From positions 1 to 35,595 of the forward strand of contig NZ_JAMXAX010000053.1 of NCBI RefSeq assembly GCF_023913775.1: a stretch of 35,595 bases of DNA, given 5' to 3'. How positions within the stretch are numbered: the first letter of the stretch is position 1; each line of letters begins with the position of its first letter. Made by a program: the position numbers and the translations under genes. The notes under the pieces are model-generated. The model saw only the letters and a list, made by a program, of their open reading frames with translations, had not been told where the DNA came from and ran no database searches. Of the stretch, positions 1 through 8,578 are shown one piece after another. The stretch is from Acidovorax facilis (GTDB lineage: Bacteria > Pseudomonadota > Gammaproteobacteria > Burkholderiales > Burkholderiaceae_C).

Positions 1-47
1 GGTGGGGATGCGGCTGCCTGCGGGGTAAATTGTTGGTTTTTTGGGGT

Positions 48-91
48 CTGGCGCTTGACCTACAAGCGCGAGCAGCTACTTTTTTCATAGC
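48..91 (+). repeat. REP-like element, copy A
   Basis: Pattern: GCGCTTG, five bases, CAAGCGC, then AGCAGCTA, a T-rich stretch and ATAGC. The first half can fold as a hairpin (GCGCTTG/CAAGCGC) and the second is a short AT-rich inverted repeat. It forms the left outer end of the long palindrome. Related copies are at 938-988 (minus), 8491-8534, 14134-14175 and 19836-19877 (minus), with a half copy at 23194-23219. Confidence 0.7.
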
Positions 92-937
92 ACTTTGCAT
101 TTGCCATTCGGGCTGAGCCTCTCGAAGCAAGGGCACGCTCGTTCTCTGGTCTGTGCGGCGTGCTTAGTTTGAGGGTGGAGGCCGGGTTGTCGCCCCGGCG
201 GGCGAGTCCCTTTCTTTCGCGTCGCAGAAAGAAAGGAACCAAAGAAAGGGCGACCCTACTGTCTGCGACCCCTTCGCTGCGCTACGGGGCAACCTGGGGT
301 GCTCGGTCACGGGGTGCACCGCAGAACTCGCTGCGCGCCTTTGGCGCTCCGCTCGGACAACTGCGGTGAGTCAGTTCACGAAGCATGTGTGTCCTTCGGC
401 ACACATGCCACCCCGCGCCCTGCGCGCCCCAGGCGCATCCAGAAGGGAACCCAACGGACAGCCATCCGGGCCATCGCTTTGCTCGGCCCCATCTCGCGGG
501 CGCAAGCGCCGCGCGCTGCGCAGGCGGGGCCGAGCGCAGCAATGGCCCGTGTGGCTATTCGGCTGTTGGATGTTCGGATGCCCAACCCCCTGCTGGCTGC
601 GCCTGCGTCGGGGCGGTTGCGGGGTGAGCATGGGCGTCGGAGCGCCCATGCCTCGTTAACTGACTCGCCGTGGTTGTCCGAGCGGCGCGCGCCAGCGCAA
701 AGCGAGTTCCACGGCGCACCCCGCAACCACCCCGACGCAGGTTGCCCCGTAGCGAAGCGCAGGGGTCGCAGACCGGGGGTCGCCTTTCTTTTGGGTACTT
801 TTCTTTGGCGAAGCAAAGAACAAGTACCTCGCCCGCCGGGGCGACAACCCGGCCTCCGCCCTCAACCCCAGCATGCTTTTGAAACCAGCGCGCCAAGGCT
901 TCGACAAGCTCAGCCCGAACGGTATGGGGCAAACTGC

Positions 938-988
938 GTAGCTATAAAACAATAGCGGCTAGCGCTTGCTACACAAGCGCTAGCTGCC
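938..988 (-). repeat. REP-like element, copy B
   Basis: Same element as 48-91 on the opposite strand: on the minus strand AGCGCTTG, a short loop, CAAGCGCTAG, then GCTATTGTTTTATAGC. It forms the right outer end of the long palindrome and lies just past the transaldolase stop codon, so it may also help end that operon's transcript. Confidence 0.7.
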
Positions 989-1010
989 AAAACCACCAAA
1001 AACTCCGACC

Positions 1011-1958
1011 TCAAGCCGCCAGAATCAGCTTCTCCAGCTTCACAGCATCCACCGCAAACGCCCGGATCCCCTCAGCCAGCTTCTCGGTGGCCATCGCATC
1101 CTCATTCAGCGCAAACCGGAACCCCGCCTCGTCATAGTTCACCGCAGGCAAGTCCATGCCCTTGGCAGCCTCCGCATCCAGGGCCCGCTGCAACGGTGCA
1201 TCACTCGCCGCCAGCTGCGCCAACAGCTCGGGCGCAATGGTCAGCAGGTCGCACCCAGCCAGCGCCGTGATCTGGCCCACGTTGCGGAAGCTTGCACCCA
1301 TCACCTCGGTGGCAATGCCAAAACGCTTGTAGTGGTTGTAGATCTGCGTGACCGACTGAACGCCCGGGTCGTTGGCCCCGGCACGCGCAGCCTCGTCCCA
1401 GCTCGCGCCCGCCTGCTTCTTGTACCAGTCGTAAATGCGGCCCACAAACGGGGAAATCAGCTGCACCTTGGCCTGGCCGCAAGCCACGGCCTGGGCGAAC
1501 GAGAACAGCAGCGTGAGGTTGGTATGGATGCCCTTGCGCTCCAGCTGCTCGGCGGCCTTGATGCCTTCCCACGTGGCGGCGATCTTGATGAGCACGCGGT
1601 CGATGTGAATGCCTTCGGCCTGGTACAGCTCGATGATGCGCTCGGCGCGCGTGACGGTGGCGCTGGTGTCAAAGCTCAGGCGTGCATCCACTTCGGTGGA
1701 GACGCGGCCGGGCACGTGGGTCAGGATTTCGCAACCAAAACGCACCAGCAGGCGGTCGATCACCTCGTCCATGGCGCGCCCTTGCCATTGGGCGACGGTG
1801 TCCTTGAGCAGCGGCGCGTATTCGGGCTTTTGCACCGCCTTGAGAATCAGCGAAGGGTTGGTCGTGGCGTCCTGCGGACGGAACTGGGCCAGTTGCAGAA
1901 AGTCGCCAGTGTCGGCAACCACGGTGGTGAACTGTTTGAGGGCGTCGAGTTGGTTCAT
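1011..1958 (-). CDS. tal: Transaldolase (TalB type)
   Basis: Cytosolic pentose-phosphate enzyme moving a dihydroxyacetone unit between sedoheptulose 7-phosphate/glyceraldehyde 3-phosphate and erythrose 4-phosphate/fructose 6-phosphate. The 315-residue product is close to the ~317 of E. coli TalB. The N-terminal [10 protein letters not shown] segment holds the expected acidic residue D16, followed by the QDATTNPSL signature at 29-37. K125 in IKIAATWEG is the Schiff-base lysine. The frame stays open upstream, but the start at 1958 matches family N-termini ([10 protein letters not shown]) and lies 7 nt after the ATPase stop, so it is the last gene of the transporter operon. Its presence behind an importer with a HexR-like regulator suggests that the transported compound enters the pentose-phosphate pathway. 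Confidence 0.95.
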   Translation of the reverse strand: MNQLDALKQFTTVVADTGDFLQLAQFRPQDATTNPSLILKAVQKPEYAPLLKDTVAQWQGRAMDEVIDRLLVRFGCEILTHVPGRVSTEVDARLSFDTSATVTRAERIIELYQAEGIHIDRVLIKIAATWEGIKAAEQLERKGIHTNLTLLFSFAQAVACGQAKVQLISPFVGRIYDWYKKQAGASWDEAARAGANDPGVQSVTQIYNHYKRFGIATEVMGASFRNVGQITALAGCDLLTIAPELLAQLAASDAPLQRALDAEAAKGMDLPAVNYDEAGFRFALNEDAMATEKLAEGIRAFAVDAVKLEKLILAA

Positions 1959-1965
1959 GGCGCCA

Positions 1966-3048
1966 TTATTCCGCATCACGTTGGGCACCTTCGGTACTAC
2001 CAACCACCGATACGCCGTGGGCACCCAGGCTCAGCTGCACCACATCACCCACGGCCAGCACATCGTCCAGGTCGGACGACACCACGAAGATGTGGCCGAG
2101 CGTGGTGTCAAAGGTGTATTCGTGCACCGCGCCCAGATAGGCCCGCTTGTCCAGCCGGGCGGGCAGCAGGCCCGCGCCCTGGCGGTGAATGCGCCAGGCT
2201 TCCGGCCGCACCGCCACCTTCACCGGGCCGCTCTTCACCGCCATGCGGGGGCGCAGCACCAGCGGGCCGAGTGCCACCGTGCCGTCCGCGTCGGCCACGG
2301 CCGGGAACAGCATGGCCTCACCCATGAAGCCCGCGACGAACTCGCTGTGCGGGGTTTCGTACAGCGCGCGCGGCGAGCCCTTCTGCGCAATCAGGCCCTG
2401 GTTCATCACGATGATCTGGTCGCTCACGGCCATGGCCTCGGCTTGGTCGTGTGTGACGTAAGCCACGGTGAGCGACAGGCGCTGCTGCAGTGCGCGAATC
2501 TCTTCGCGCATCTCACGGCGCAGGCGGGCGTCGAGGTTGGACAAAGGCTCGTCGAACAGCAGCACCTCGGGCTCCAGCACCAGCGCGCGGGCCAGCGCCA
2601 CACGCTGCTGCTGCCCGCCCGAGAGTTCACTGGGCAGGCGGTCGTCATAGCCCACCAGGCCCACGCCGCGCAGCGCCTCCACGGCCTTGGTGCGCGCCTG
2701 CTCCTTGGGCTGGCCTGACATGCGCAGGCCGTACATCACGTTCTCCACCACGTTCATGTGCGGGAACAGCGCGTAGCTCTGGAACATCATGCTCACGTTG
2801 CGCTGCGCGGGGCCCAGCGTGGTCACGTTCTTGCCGGCAATGAAGATCTCGCCCGAGGTGGGCGATTCGAGCCCCGCAATCATGCGCAGCGTGGTCGTCT
2901 TGCCGCAGCCCGACGGGCCGAGAATGGTGGTGAGCGTGCCACGCGGCACCTCAAAGCTGATACCCTTGACGGCGAGGGCCGCGCTGCTGTCGGCGCCGTA
3001 GCGCTTGGTGATGTTGCGGAACACGATGCCCGCGTCGTTGTGGTTCAT
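1966..3048 (-). CDS. ABC transporter ATPase, PotA/FbpC/AfuC type
   Basis: Nucleotide-binding subunit of the importer encoded with the two upstream genes; 360 residues. Walker A GPSGCGKT at 44-51, Q-loop Q90, signature LSGGQ at 142-146, Walker B LLFDEP at 163-168 and H-loop H200. The last ~120 residues form a TOBE-like regulatory region, typical of ATPases of spermidine, ferric, phosphonate and sugar-phosphate importers. The frame is open 78 nt further upstream, but the start at 3048 gives the usual N-terminus and lies 28 nt after the permease stop. The ATPase alone does not reveal the substrate. Context (transaldolase behind, HexR-like regulator) points to a phosphorylated sugar rather than iron; 2-aminoethylphosphonate is an alternative. 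Confidence 0.93.
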   Translation of the reverse strand: MNHNDAGIVFRNITKRYGADSSAALAVKGISFEVPRGTLTTILGPSGCGKTTTLRMIAGLESPTSGEIFIAGKNVTTLGPAQRNVSMMFQSYALFPHMNVVENVMYGLRMSGQPKEQARTKAVEALRGVGLVGYDDRLPSELSGGQQQRVALARALVLEPEVLLFDEPLSNLDARLRREMREEIRALQQRLSLTVAYVTHDQAEAMAVSDQIIVMNQGLIAQKGSPRALYETPHSEFVAGFMGEAMLFPAVADADGTVALGPLVLRPRMAVKSGPVKVAVRPEAWRIHRQGAGLLPARLDKRAYLGAVHEYTFDTTLGHIFVVSSDLDDVLAVGDVVQLSLGAHGVSVVGSTEGAQRDAE

Positions 3049-3076
3049 GGCGTTTCTTCTTTTTCTGCAAGAGTGT

Positions 3077-5323
3077 TCAGTGCGCGGCGGGGGCTGCCCC
3101 ACGGCGACCCAGCTTGCGGTCGCCAACGAGCAGCTGGATCAGACCGATGAAGGCCGACATGAGGATGATGAGCACCGTGCAGTACGCCAGCGCCACGCCA
3201 TAGTCGCCATTGCCCACGCGGCCGATGATGTAAGTCGTCGCGAGTTCGTTTTCGGCCGTGACCAGAAAGATCACCGCACTCACGGTGGTGATGGCGCGCA
3301 CAAAGCTGTAGACCAGCGCCGCCACCAGCGCAGGCTTGAGCAGCGGCAGCACCACATGGCGCAGCGTCTGCACACTGCCTGCGCGCAGCATGACGGACGC
3401 TTCATCCAGCGACCGGTCCAGCTGCTTGAACGCCGCCGTGCCCGCCCGCACGCCCACCGGCAGATTGCGGAACATGAAGCACAGCACGATGATGAGCGCC
3501 GTGCCTGTCAGCTCGAACGGTGGAACGTTGAAGGCCAGGATGTAGCTCACGCCCAGCACCGTGCCCGGGATGGCGAAGGCCAGCAGCGCTGCAAACTCGA
3601 ACGCGCCCTGCCCCCGGAACTCGGTGCGCGCCAGCAGCCACGCAATGCCGATGCCCAGCGTGGCCGTGAGCGGCGCCGAGATGGCCGCGAGCTTGAGCGT
3701 GGTGAAGAACGAGTTCCACGCGGTGCCCGCCCACACCACACCAAATTCGCCCCACTCCACACTGAACGCCGTGCGAAAGTGCGCCAGCGTGATGGTGTAG
3801 TCGCGCCCCCAGGTCTGCACAAAACCGCCCGCCAGCGCAAACAGGTAGACGATGAGGGTGAAGGCCATCCAGGGCAGCGCGATGGAATGCACCACGCGGC
3901 GCACACCGGTGGGCAGCGGCATGGCAATGCCCGCATCGCCCTTGCCCGATACGGTGGTGAAGTTCTGCTTGCCCAGCAGCCCGCGCTGGATGGCAAATAC
4001 GGTGAGCGCAAAGAACGTGAGGATCCAGGCCAGCGACGCGGCACGCCCCTGGTCATACTGCGCACCGACGATGGCAAAGAAGATTTCGGTCGAGAGCACC
4101 GAGAACTGCCCGCCCACCACGATGGGATTGCCGAAGTCCGCCATGCTTTCGATGAAGCCCACCAAAAACGCGTTGGCCAGGCCGGGCTTGAGCAGCGGCA
4201 GGGTCACGGTCATGAAAGTGCGGTGCGGGCTGGCGCGCAGGGTTTGTGCGGCCTCTTCCAGGCTGGGCGCCACGCCCTGCACCACGCCGCGCATGATCAT
4301 GAAGGCGATGGGCGTGAACGCAAAGGTCTGCGCCACCCAGATGCCCAGCCAGCCGTAGAACCAGCGCGTGGGTGTGATGCCGAACGCGTACTCCAGAAAC
4401 TGGTTGAACACCCCGGCACGGCCAAACAGCAGGATGAGCCCCAGGCCCACCACAAACGGTGGCGTGATGATGGGCAGCAGCGCCACGATGTTCAGCGGCC
4501 GCGCATAGCGGCGCGACGCGCGCTCGGCCATCAGCGCCATGAAAGTGCCCAGCAGCGTGGTGCTGGTGGCGGTCATCAGCCCCAGGAACAGCGTGTTCCA
4601 GGCCACGCCGCAGCGCTGGCCACCCGCCAGGCACGAGAGACCAAAGTTGCGCTCGTGCGCAATGCGCTCCCACACCACGGCGAGCGAGAACGGGCCATCC
4701 TCCAGAAAAAACGCAGCCGACAACGCCTTGAGCACCGGGAACACGATGAACAGCGCGAGCAGGCTTCCACAGCCCACCACCGCAGCCGCTACGAACAGAT
4801 CGCCTTTGAAAAATCCTCGCCGTGCCACGCCGAACGACAGCAGCACCAGCAGTGCTGACAACACCACAAACCCGCCCCAGCCCATGCCGGGCTGGCGCGC
4901 ACCCAGCTCGCCCAGGCTGGTGTTCATCCACTCAAAGGCCCAGCCTCGTGCGCCAATCGCAAAGCCACTGAGCAACAAGGCCACAAGCCCCAGCGCGCCC
5001 CCCGCCGCAAGCACGGCGCCCTGCTTGCGTCCCGCAGGCAGGCAGGCGCCCAGCCCCGCCACGGCCAGACCGGCCAGGCCTAGCCAGAGCCAGGGCCGAC
5101 CAAACAATGCCGCCTGCATGAGCCCGTTGGCCGCCTGTTCGCCGCTGAAAACCTGGCCCACCTCGAGCAGGCCATTGGCATCCTGCTGCGCATACCAGGG
5201 GAACACGAGATAACCCAGCACGCCCACGACCAGCCAGACCCACAAGGGCCGGTTGACCGAGGCGCTGGGTGCTGTGGTTCGGAGGGTTGCGTGCGCCGCC
5301 GCTGCTGCTGCCGACACCACCAC
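3077..5323 (-). CDS. Fused ABC permease with two BPD domains (FbpB/AfuB type)
   Basis: Inner-membrane channel of the importer, up to 748 residues. It contains two copies of the binding-protein-dependent permease domain, one in the middle and one in the C-terminal third, so one polypeptide replaces a permease dimer. Each copy has an EAA-like loop (EEAAQTLRASP and DEASVMLRAGS). Long hydrophobic segments start near residue 27 and continue through the N-terminal third. The start lies in three consecutive GTG codons (5323, 5320, 5317) 3 nt after the binding-protein stop. AAGGGG at 5328-5323 is spaced 5 nt from the third GTG, which I consider the more likely start. Fused permeases occur in ferric (FbpB/SfuB) and sugar-phosphate (AfuB) importers. 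It is co-transcribed with binding protein, ATPase and transaldolase. Confidence 0.92.
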   Translation of the reverse strand: MVVSAAAAAAHATLRTTAPSASVNRPLWVWLVVGVLGYLVFPWYAQQDANGLLEVGQVFSGEQAANGLMQAALFGRPWLWLGLAGLAVAGLGACLPAGRKQGAVLAAGGALGLVALLLSGFAIGARGWAFEWMNTSLGELGARQPGMGWGGFVVLSALLVLLSFGVARRGFFKGDLFVAAAVVGCGSLLALFIVFPVLKALSAAFFLEDGPFSLAVVWERIAHERNFGLSCLAGGQRCGVAWNTLFLGLMTATSTTLLGTFMALMAERASRRYARPLNIVALLPIITPPFVVGLGLILLFGRAGVFNQFLEYAFGITPTRWFYGWLGIWVAQTFAFTPIAFMIMRGVVQGVAPSLEEAAQTLRASPHRTFMTVTLPLLKPGLANAFLVGFIESMADFGNPIVVGGQFSVLSTEIFFAIVGAQYDQGRAASLAWILTFFALTVFAIQRGLLGKQNFTTVSGKGDAGIAMPLPTGVRRVVHSIALPWMAFTLIVYLFALAGGFVQTWGRDYTITLAHFRTAFSVEWGEFGVVWAGTAWNSFFTTLKLAAISAPLTATLGIGIAWLLARTEFRGQGAFEFAALLAFAIPGTVLGVSYILAFNVPPFELTGTALIIVLCFMFRNLPVGVRAGTAAFKQLDRSLDEASVMLRAGSVQTLRHVVLPLLKPALVAALVYSFVRAITTVSAVIFLVTAENELATTYIIGRVGNGDYGVALAYCTVLIILMSAFIGLIQLLVGDRKLGRRGAAPAAH

Positions 5324-5326
5324 CCC

Positions 5327-6355
5327 TTAGCGCGCCGCGTTCTGCACGTCTTTTTCCCAGCGCGCAATCAGGCGGCGACGCTCGGCGCTGGCGCCGTATT
5401 TGGCGTAGTCGTAGTTGATGAGCTTCATCTTGGAAGGGTCGGTCATGCGCGGGTCCTTGGGCACCTGCGTGTTGCTGGGCAGCTGGAACTGCTTGGCCGC
5501 CAGGCCAAACTGCTGGCCGCCGGGCGTGAGTGCCCATTCGTAGAACTTCTTGGCGGCCTCGGTGTTGGGGCCGTTCTTGACGATGCTCATGGAGCCCACC
5601 TCGGCGCCCGTGCCTTCCGAAGGCGTGACCGAGCCCACGGGGAAGCCATTGACCGCCTCAGTGGTCACGTCGTGCACGAAGCTCACCGACACCGTGGTCT
5701 CGCCCCGGGCGGCCGCCTTGACGGGCGCCGTGCCCGAGCGGGTGTAGGTGCTGATGTTGGGGTGCAGGGCCTTGAGGTATTCAAACGCCTTTTCCTCGCC
5801 CATGATCTGCACCAGCGTAGCGATCATGGTGTAGGCCGTGCCACTCGATGCCGGGTTGGCCATCTGCACCTCGCCCTTGAACTCGGGCTTGAGCAGGTCG
5901 GCCCACGACTGCGGGGGGTTGAGCTTGCGCTTGGCCAGCAGCTCCTTGTTGTAGCCAAAGCCCAGCGGGCCCAGGTACACGCCCACCGTGCGGTACTTGG
6001 AATCCGCCGCCTGCTTTTGCGCCCAGGGGTACAGCTGCGGCAACTGGGGCGATTTGTATTCGAGCGTGAGGCCCTGCTCGGCCGCCTGCAGGTGCGGGTC
6101 GCCTGTGCCGCCAAACCAGATGTCGGTCTTGGGGTTGGCGCGCTCGGCGTTGAGCTGCGCCAGTGCCTCGCCTGAGCCCTTGGCCGTCATGTTGACCTTG
6201 GTGCCGGTGGTCTTGGCGTACACGGTGGACATCAGGTTGCACCACTCGGCCTGCACCGAGCAGATGATGTTGACCTGGCCCTGGGCCCAGCTGCCCGACG
6301 CAACAGCCACCAGGGCCGCACCGGCCAGAAGTTTTGTCAGCAAAGGTTTGCGCAT
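5327..6355 (-). CDS. Periplasmic binding protein, AfuA/FbpA family; candidate sugar-phosphate receptor
   Basis: 342-residue extracellular solute-binding protein that delivers ligand to the fused permease. Signal peptide 1-24 with cleavage after SWA. The start has GAGGAG 7 nt upstream. The mature protein has the family-1 layout: a KGSGEALAQL segment, a DIWFGGTGDP segment, and a FVHDVTTEA ... PSEGTGAEVG stretch. From memory, AfuA of Actinobacillus uses a His-Asp pair and a Glu in the corresponding region to hold hexose and heptose phosphates; both features appear here. I see no tyrosine pair of the kind that binds ferric ion in FbpA. Automatic annotation would probably say iron or phosphonate. 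The neighbours (HexR-like regulator, transaldolase) favour sugar phosphate. Family call is firm; ligand is inference. Confidence 0.85.
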   Translation of the reverse strand: MRKPLLTKLLAGAALVAVASGSWAQGQVNIICSVQAEWCNLMSTVYAKTTGTKVNMTAKGSGEALAQLNAERANPKTDIWFGGTGDPHLQAAEQGLTLEYKSPQLPQLYPWAQKQAADSKYRTVGVYLGPLGFGYNKELLAKRKLNPPQSWADLLKPEFKGEVQMANPASSGTAYTMIATLVQIMGEEKAFEYLKALHPNISTYTRSGTAPVKAAARGETTVSVSFVHDVTTEAVNGFPVGSVTPSEGTGAEVGSMSIVKNGPNTEAAKKFYEWALTPGGQQFGLAAKQFQLPSNTQVPKDPRMTDPSKMKLINYDYAKYGASAERRRLIARWEKDVQNAAR

Positions 6356-6497
6356 GGGTGTCTCCTCAGTATCTGGATAACGTGATTAACGCGATGCAAG
6401 GATGCTAGTCCTGCAGGCAGACCAGGGTCAGGGGGGAAACTCCCAGACCGGGTGCAAGCAGGTTGAAAGGCAGGGATGGAGCCCTCCCCGCCGCCTT

Positions 6498-6527
6498 GGG
6501 AACCAAGTTACATTAAGAATGGTTCCC
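6498..6527. promoter_or_regulatory. Candidate operator, inverted repeat in divergent promoter region
   Basis: Perfect 8-bp arms GGGAACCA (6498-6505) and TGGTTCCC (6520-6527) around a 14-nt spacer, in the 229-bp gap between the divergent importer operon and the HexR-like gene, 57 bases before the regulator's start. Arm centres are about 22 bp apart, two helix turns, as expected for a dimeric regulator. It does not resemble the enterobacterial HexR palindrome. The rest of the gap holds no gene; no promoter there is convincing. Confidence 0.5.
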
Positions 6528-6584
6528 GCAAACCTGTTCGAAGGCCTCACCTGAGCAGCCCGCGCTGCACACCCTGACTGAGAC

Positions 6585-7430
6585 ATGCTCGACCGCATCA
6601 CCGCCTCCCTGCCCTCCCTGGCCCCCGCCGAACAGCGCGTTGCCCGGCTGGTGCTGACCGACCCACGCACTTTTGCACGCCTGCCCGTGCGTGAACTGGC
6701 CGAACGCGCGCACGTGAGCAAGCCCACGGTGGTGCGCTTTTGCCGCAGCATGGGGTATGACGGACTGGCAGATTTCAAGCTCAAGCTGGCAGGCAGTGTG
6801 AGCGAAGGCGTGCCCTTCATCCACCGCAGCGTGGACGCCGACGACAAGACCGGCGACGTGCTCGTGAAGGTGGTGGACAACGCCGTGGCGGCCTTTTTGC
6901 AATACCGCAATGCCGCCAGCACCGTGGCGCTGGAGCGTGCGGCCGAGGCGATTGCAGCCACCTGGAAAACCGGCAAACGCATCGAGTTCTACGGCGTGGG
7001 CAACTCGGGCATCGTGGCACAGGACGCGCAGCACAAGTTCTTCCGTCTGGGCGTCACGTCCATTGCCACCAGCGACGGCCACATGCAGGTGATGAGCGCG
7101 ACCCTGCTCGGCCCGGGCGATTGCGCGGTGATCATCTCCAACTCGGGCCGCACCCGCGATTTGATGGACGCCGCCGACATCGCCCGCAAGAACGGCGCCA
7201 CCACCATCGCCATCACCGCCAGCGGCTCGCCCCTGGCCAGCACCTGCCAGATCCACCTGGCCGCCGACCACCCCGAGGGCTACGACCGCTACAGCCCCAT
7301 GGTGTCGCGGCTGATGCACCTGCTCATCATCGACGTGCTGGCCACCTGCGTGGCGCTGCGCATTGGCAGTTCGCTGCAGCCGATCCTGCAGCAGATGAAA
7401 GAGAACCTGCGGGCCAAGCGCTACGCGTGA
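6585..7430 (+). CDS. RpiR/MurR-family regulator, HexR-like
   Basis: 281-residue transcription factor: N-terminal RpiR-type helix-turn-helix (about 36-57, AERAHVSKPTVVRFCRSMGY) and C-terminal SIS sugar-phosphate-binding domain (about 125-265). Several stretches resemble what I recall of E. coli HexR: PTVxRFCRSM, DFKLxLA, the SGRTRDLMDAADIAR region, ASGSPLA, and the end PMVSRLMHLLIIDVLAT. HexR proteins control central carbon genes and respond to ketodeoxyphosphogluconate; ligand specificity here is not proven. It is divergent from the importer-transaldolase operon and probably controls it. It ends 39 nt before the convergent Bug receptor gene. Confidence 0.88.
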   Translation: MLDRITASLPSLAPAEQRVARLVLTDPRTFARLPVRELAERAHVSKPTVVRFCRSMGYDGLADFKLKLAGSVSEGVPFIHRSVDADDKTGDVLVKVVDNAVAAFLQYRNAASTVALERAAEAIAATWKTGKRIEFYGVGNSGIVAQDAQHKFFRLGVTSIATSDGHMQVMSATLLGPGDCAVIISNSGRTRDLMDAADIARKNGATTIAITASGSPLASTCQIHLAADHPEGYDRYSPMVSRLMHLLIIDVLATCVALRIGSSLQPILQQMKENLRAKRYA

Positions 7431-7469
7431 TGGTGGGCCGTAGCGGTCAGGCCCCGAGTGTCGCGGAGA

Positions 7470-8453
7470 TCAGTCCAGCGTCACGCCCGCGTTCTTGATC
7501 ACCTTGCCCCATTTCACCGTTTCGGCCTCGATGAAGGCATCGCAGGCCTCAGGCGTGGTGCCTTCGGGGAAGGTGCCCATGGCTTCGAGCTTGGCCTTGA
7601 TTTCCTCGCTCTGGATGATGGCGTTGACGGCGTCCGACATGCGCTTGACGATGTCGCGCGGCGTGCCGGCCGGGGCAATCATGCTCGCCCAGGTGCTGCC
7701 CACCAGGCCGGGAATACCTTGCTCGATGAATGTGGGCACATCGGGCACGGCGGGCAGTCGCTTTTCGCCCGAGACACCGATCAGCTGCACGCGGCCCGAC
7801 TTGCCGGCCTGGATAAGGCCCGTGGGGGCATCAAAGAACAACTGGATCTGGCCGCCCAGGAGGTCGGTGAACGCCGGTGCCGCGCCCCGGTAGGGAATGT
7901 GCAGCATGTACGTCTGCGTCAGCGCCTTCATCAGCTCGCTGGTCAGGTGCGCGGCCGAGCCCGTGCCCGACGAACCGAAGCTGATCTTGCCGGGATTGGC
8001 CTTGGCGTAGGCCACCAGTTCCTTCGTGTTCTTGAACGGCGCGTTGTTGGGCACGGCCGCCAGCAGCGGCGAGACACCCATGAGCGACACACCAACGAGG
8101 TCCTTGCGCGGGTTGTACGGCAGCTTGGGGTACAGGCTGGTGTTGGCCGCATAGGCCGCAATCACCACGCCGAAGGTGTGCCCGTCCGGCGCCGCCTTGG
8201 CTACCGCATCCACGCCGATGATACTGTTGGCGCCCGCCCTGTTCTCAATGACGATGGGCTGGCCCAGCGCCTTTTGCAGGCCCACCTGCAGCAGGCGCGC
8301 CATTTGGTCGGTAAAGCCGCCCGCCGTGTAGGGCACGATGATCTTGATCGGCTTGCTCGGCCAGGCCGTTTGTGCCAGCGCGGGCAGGGCCGCACTGGCC
8401 AGCGCTGCGCCAGCGGCTTGCACGACACGGCGGCGGGAAAGGGAAGCGTTCAT
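7470..8453 (-). CDS. Bug/TctC-family periplasmic receptor (copy 1)
   Basis: 327-residue tripartite tricarboxylate transporter receptor. N-terminus SRRRVVQAAG is twin-arginine-like, followed by a hydrophobic stretch and cleavage after ALA. The family opening AWPSKPIKIIVPYTAGG follows, then an ENRAGANSIIG loop and a GSAAHLTSELMKA / HIPYRGAAPAFTDLLGGQ core; this fold binds carboxylates such as citrate, glutamate or dicarboxylates. AAGGAGA lies 7 nt before the start. It is the last co-directional gene after etfA, 125 nt away with a REP-like element between, so it may be the tail of the acid-degradation operon or separately expressed. No TctA or TctB genes are in the window. It converges with the HexR-like gene. 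Confidence 0.9.
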   Translation of the reverse strand: MNASLSRRRVVQAAGAALASAALPALAQTAWPSKPIKIIVPYTAGGFTDQMARLLQVGLQKALGQPIVIENRAGANSIIGVDAVAKAAPDGHTFGVVIAAYAANTSLYPKLPYNPRKDLVGVSLMGVSPLLAAVPNNAPFKNTKELVAYAKANPGKISFGSSGTGSAAHLTSELMKALTQTYMLHIPYRGAAPAFTDLLGGQIQLFFDAPTGLIQAGKSGRVQLIGVSGEKRLPAVPDVPTFIEQGIPGLVGSTWASMIAPAGTPRDIVKRMSDAVNAIIQSEEIKAKLEAMGTFPEGTTPEACDAFIEAETVKWGKVIKNAGVTLD

Positions 8454-8490
8454 GGTCTTGTCTCCTTGGATTTTTTAGTAAAAACAGGCT

Positions 8491-8534
8491 GCAGCGCTTG
8501 CCAATCAAGCGAAAACAGCTATGTTTTCAATAGC
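8491..8534 (+). repeat. REP-like element, copy C
   Basis: AGCGCTTG, CCAAT, CAAGCG, then ACAGCTATGTTTTCAATAGC. Same pattern as 48-91. It lies in the 125-bp gap between etfA and the third Bug receptor gene, where it could act as an mRNA stem-loop. Confidence 0.65.
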
Positions 8535-8578
8535 ACCCGAATCGCGGTGCCGGATGCCTTGCTCCGTATGCGCTGTTC

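Larger units (their letters stand above)
48..988. repeat. Imperfect long palindrome (~940 bp), non-coding
   Basis: The first kilobase holds no convincing gene. It is one imperfect inverted repeat centred near 508-518. Matching arms include 106-128 with 898-920, a perfect 26-bp match of 181-206 with 828-853, and 468-490 with 526-548 near the centre, where the arms close on a GC-rich loop that contains a small GGCGC-AA-GCGCC hairpin. The centres of successive matches drift by a few bases, so the arms differ by small indels. Both outer ends are copies of the REP-like element (48-91 plus, 938-988 minus). Open frames through it exist on both strands but show no protein-family motif and follow the palindrome. 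I recall similar long repeats in other Burkholderiales but know no formal name. No transposase, terminal duplication or tRNA was seen. Confidence 0.8.

Noticed and set aside
299..955. 218-residue plus-strand frame inside the left palindrome
   Set aside because: Low-complexity Arg/Ala/Pro-rich product, overlapping frames on both strands, no ribosome-binding site; it follows from the GC-rich inverted repeat.
48..988. Insertion sequence
   Set aside because: No transposase frame and no visible target duplication; only a non-autonomous element would be possible.
3005..4858. 617-residue plus-strand frame
   Set aside because: Antisense to the permease; His/Arg/Gln-rich composition without motifs, a known artefact of high third-position GC.
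1966..6355. Straightforward iron(III) transporter
   Set aside because: Family similarity alone; no Fur-like site seen and the neighbours (HexR-like regulator, transaldolase) point elsewhere. Kept as an alternative.
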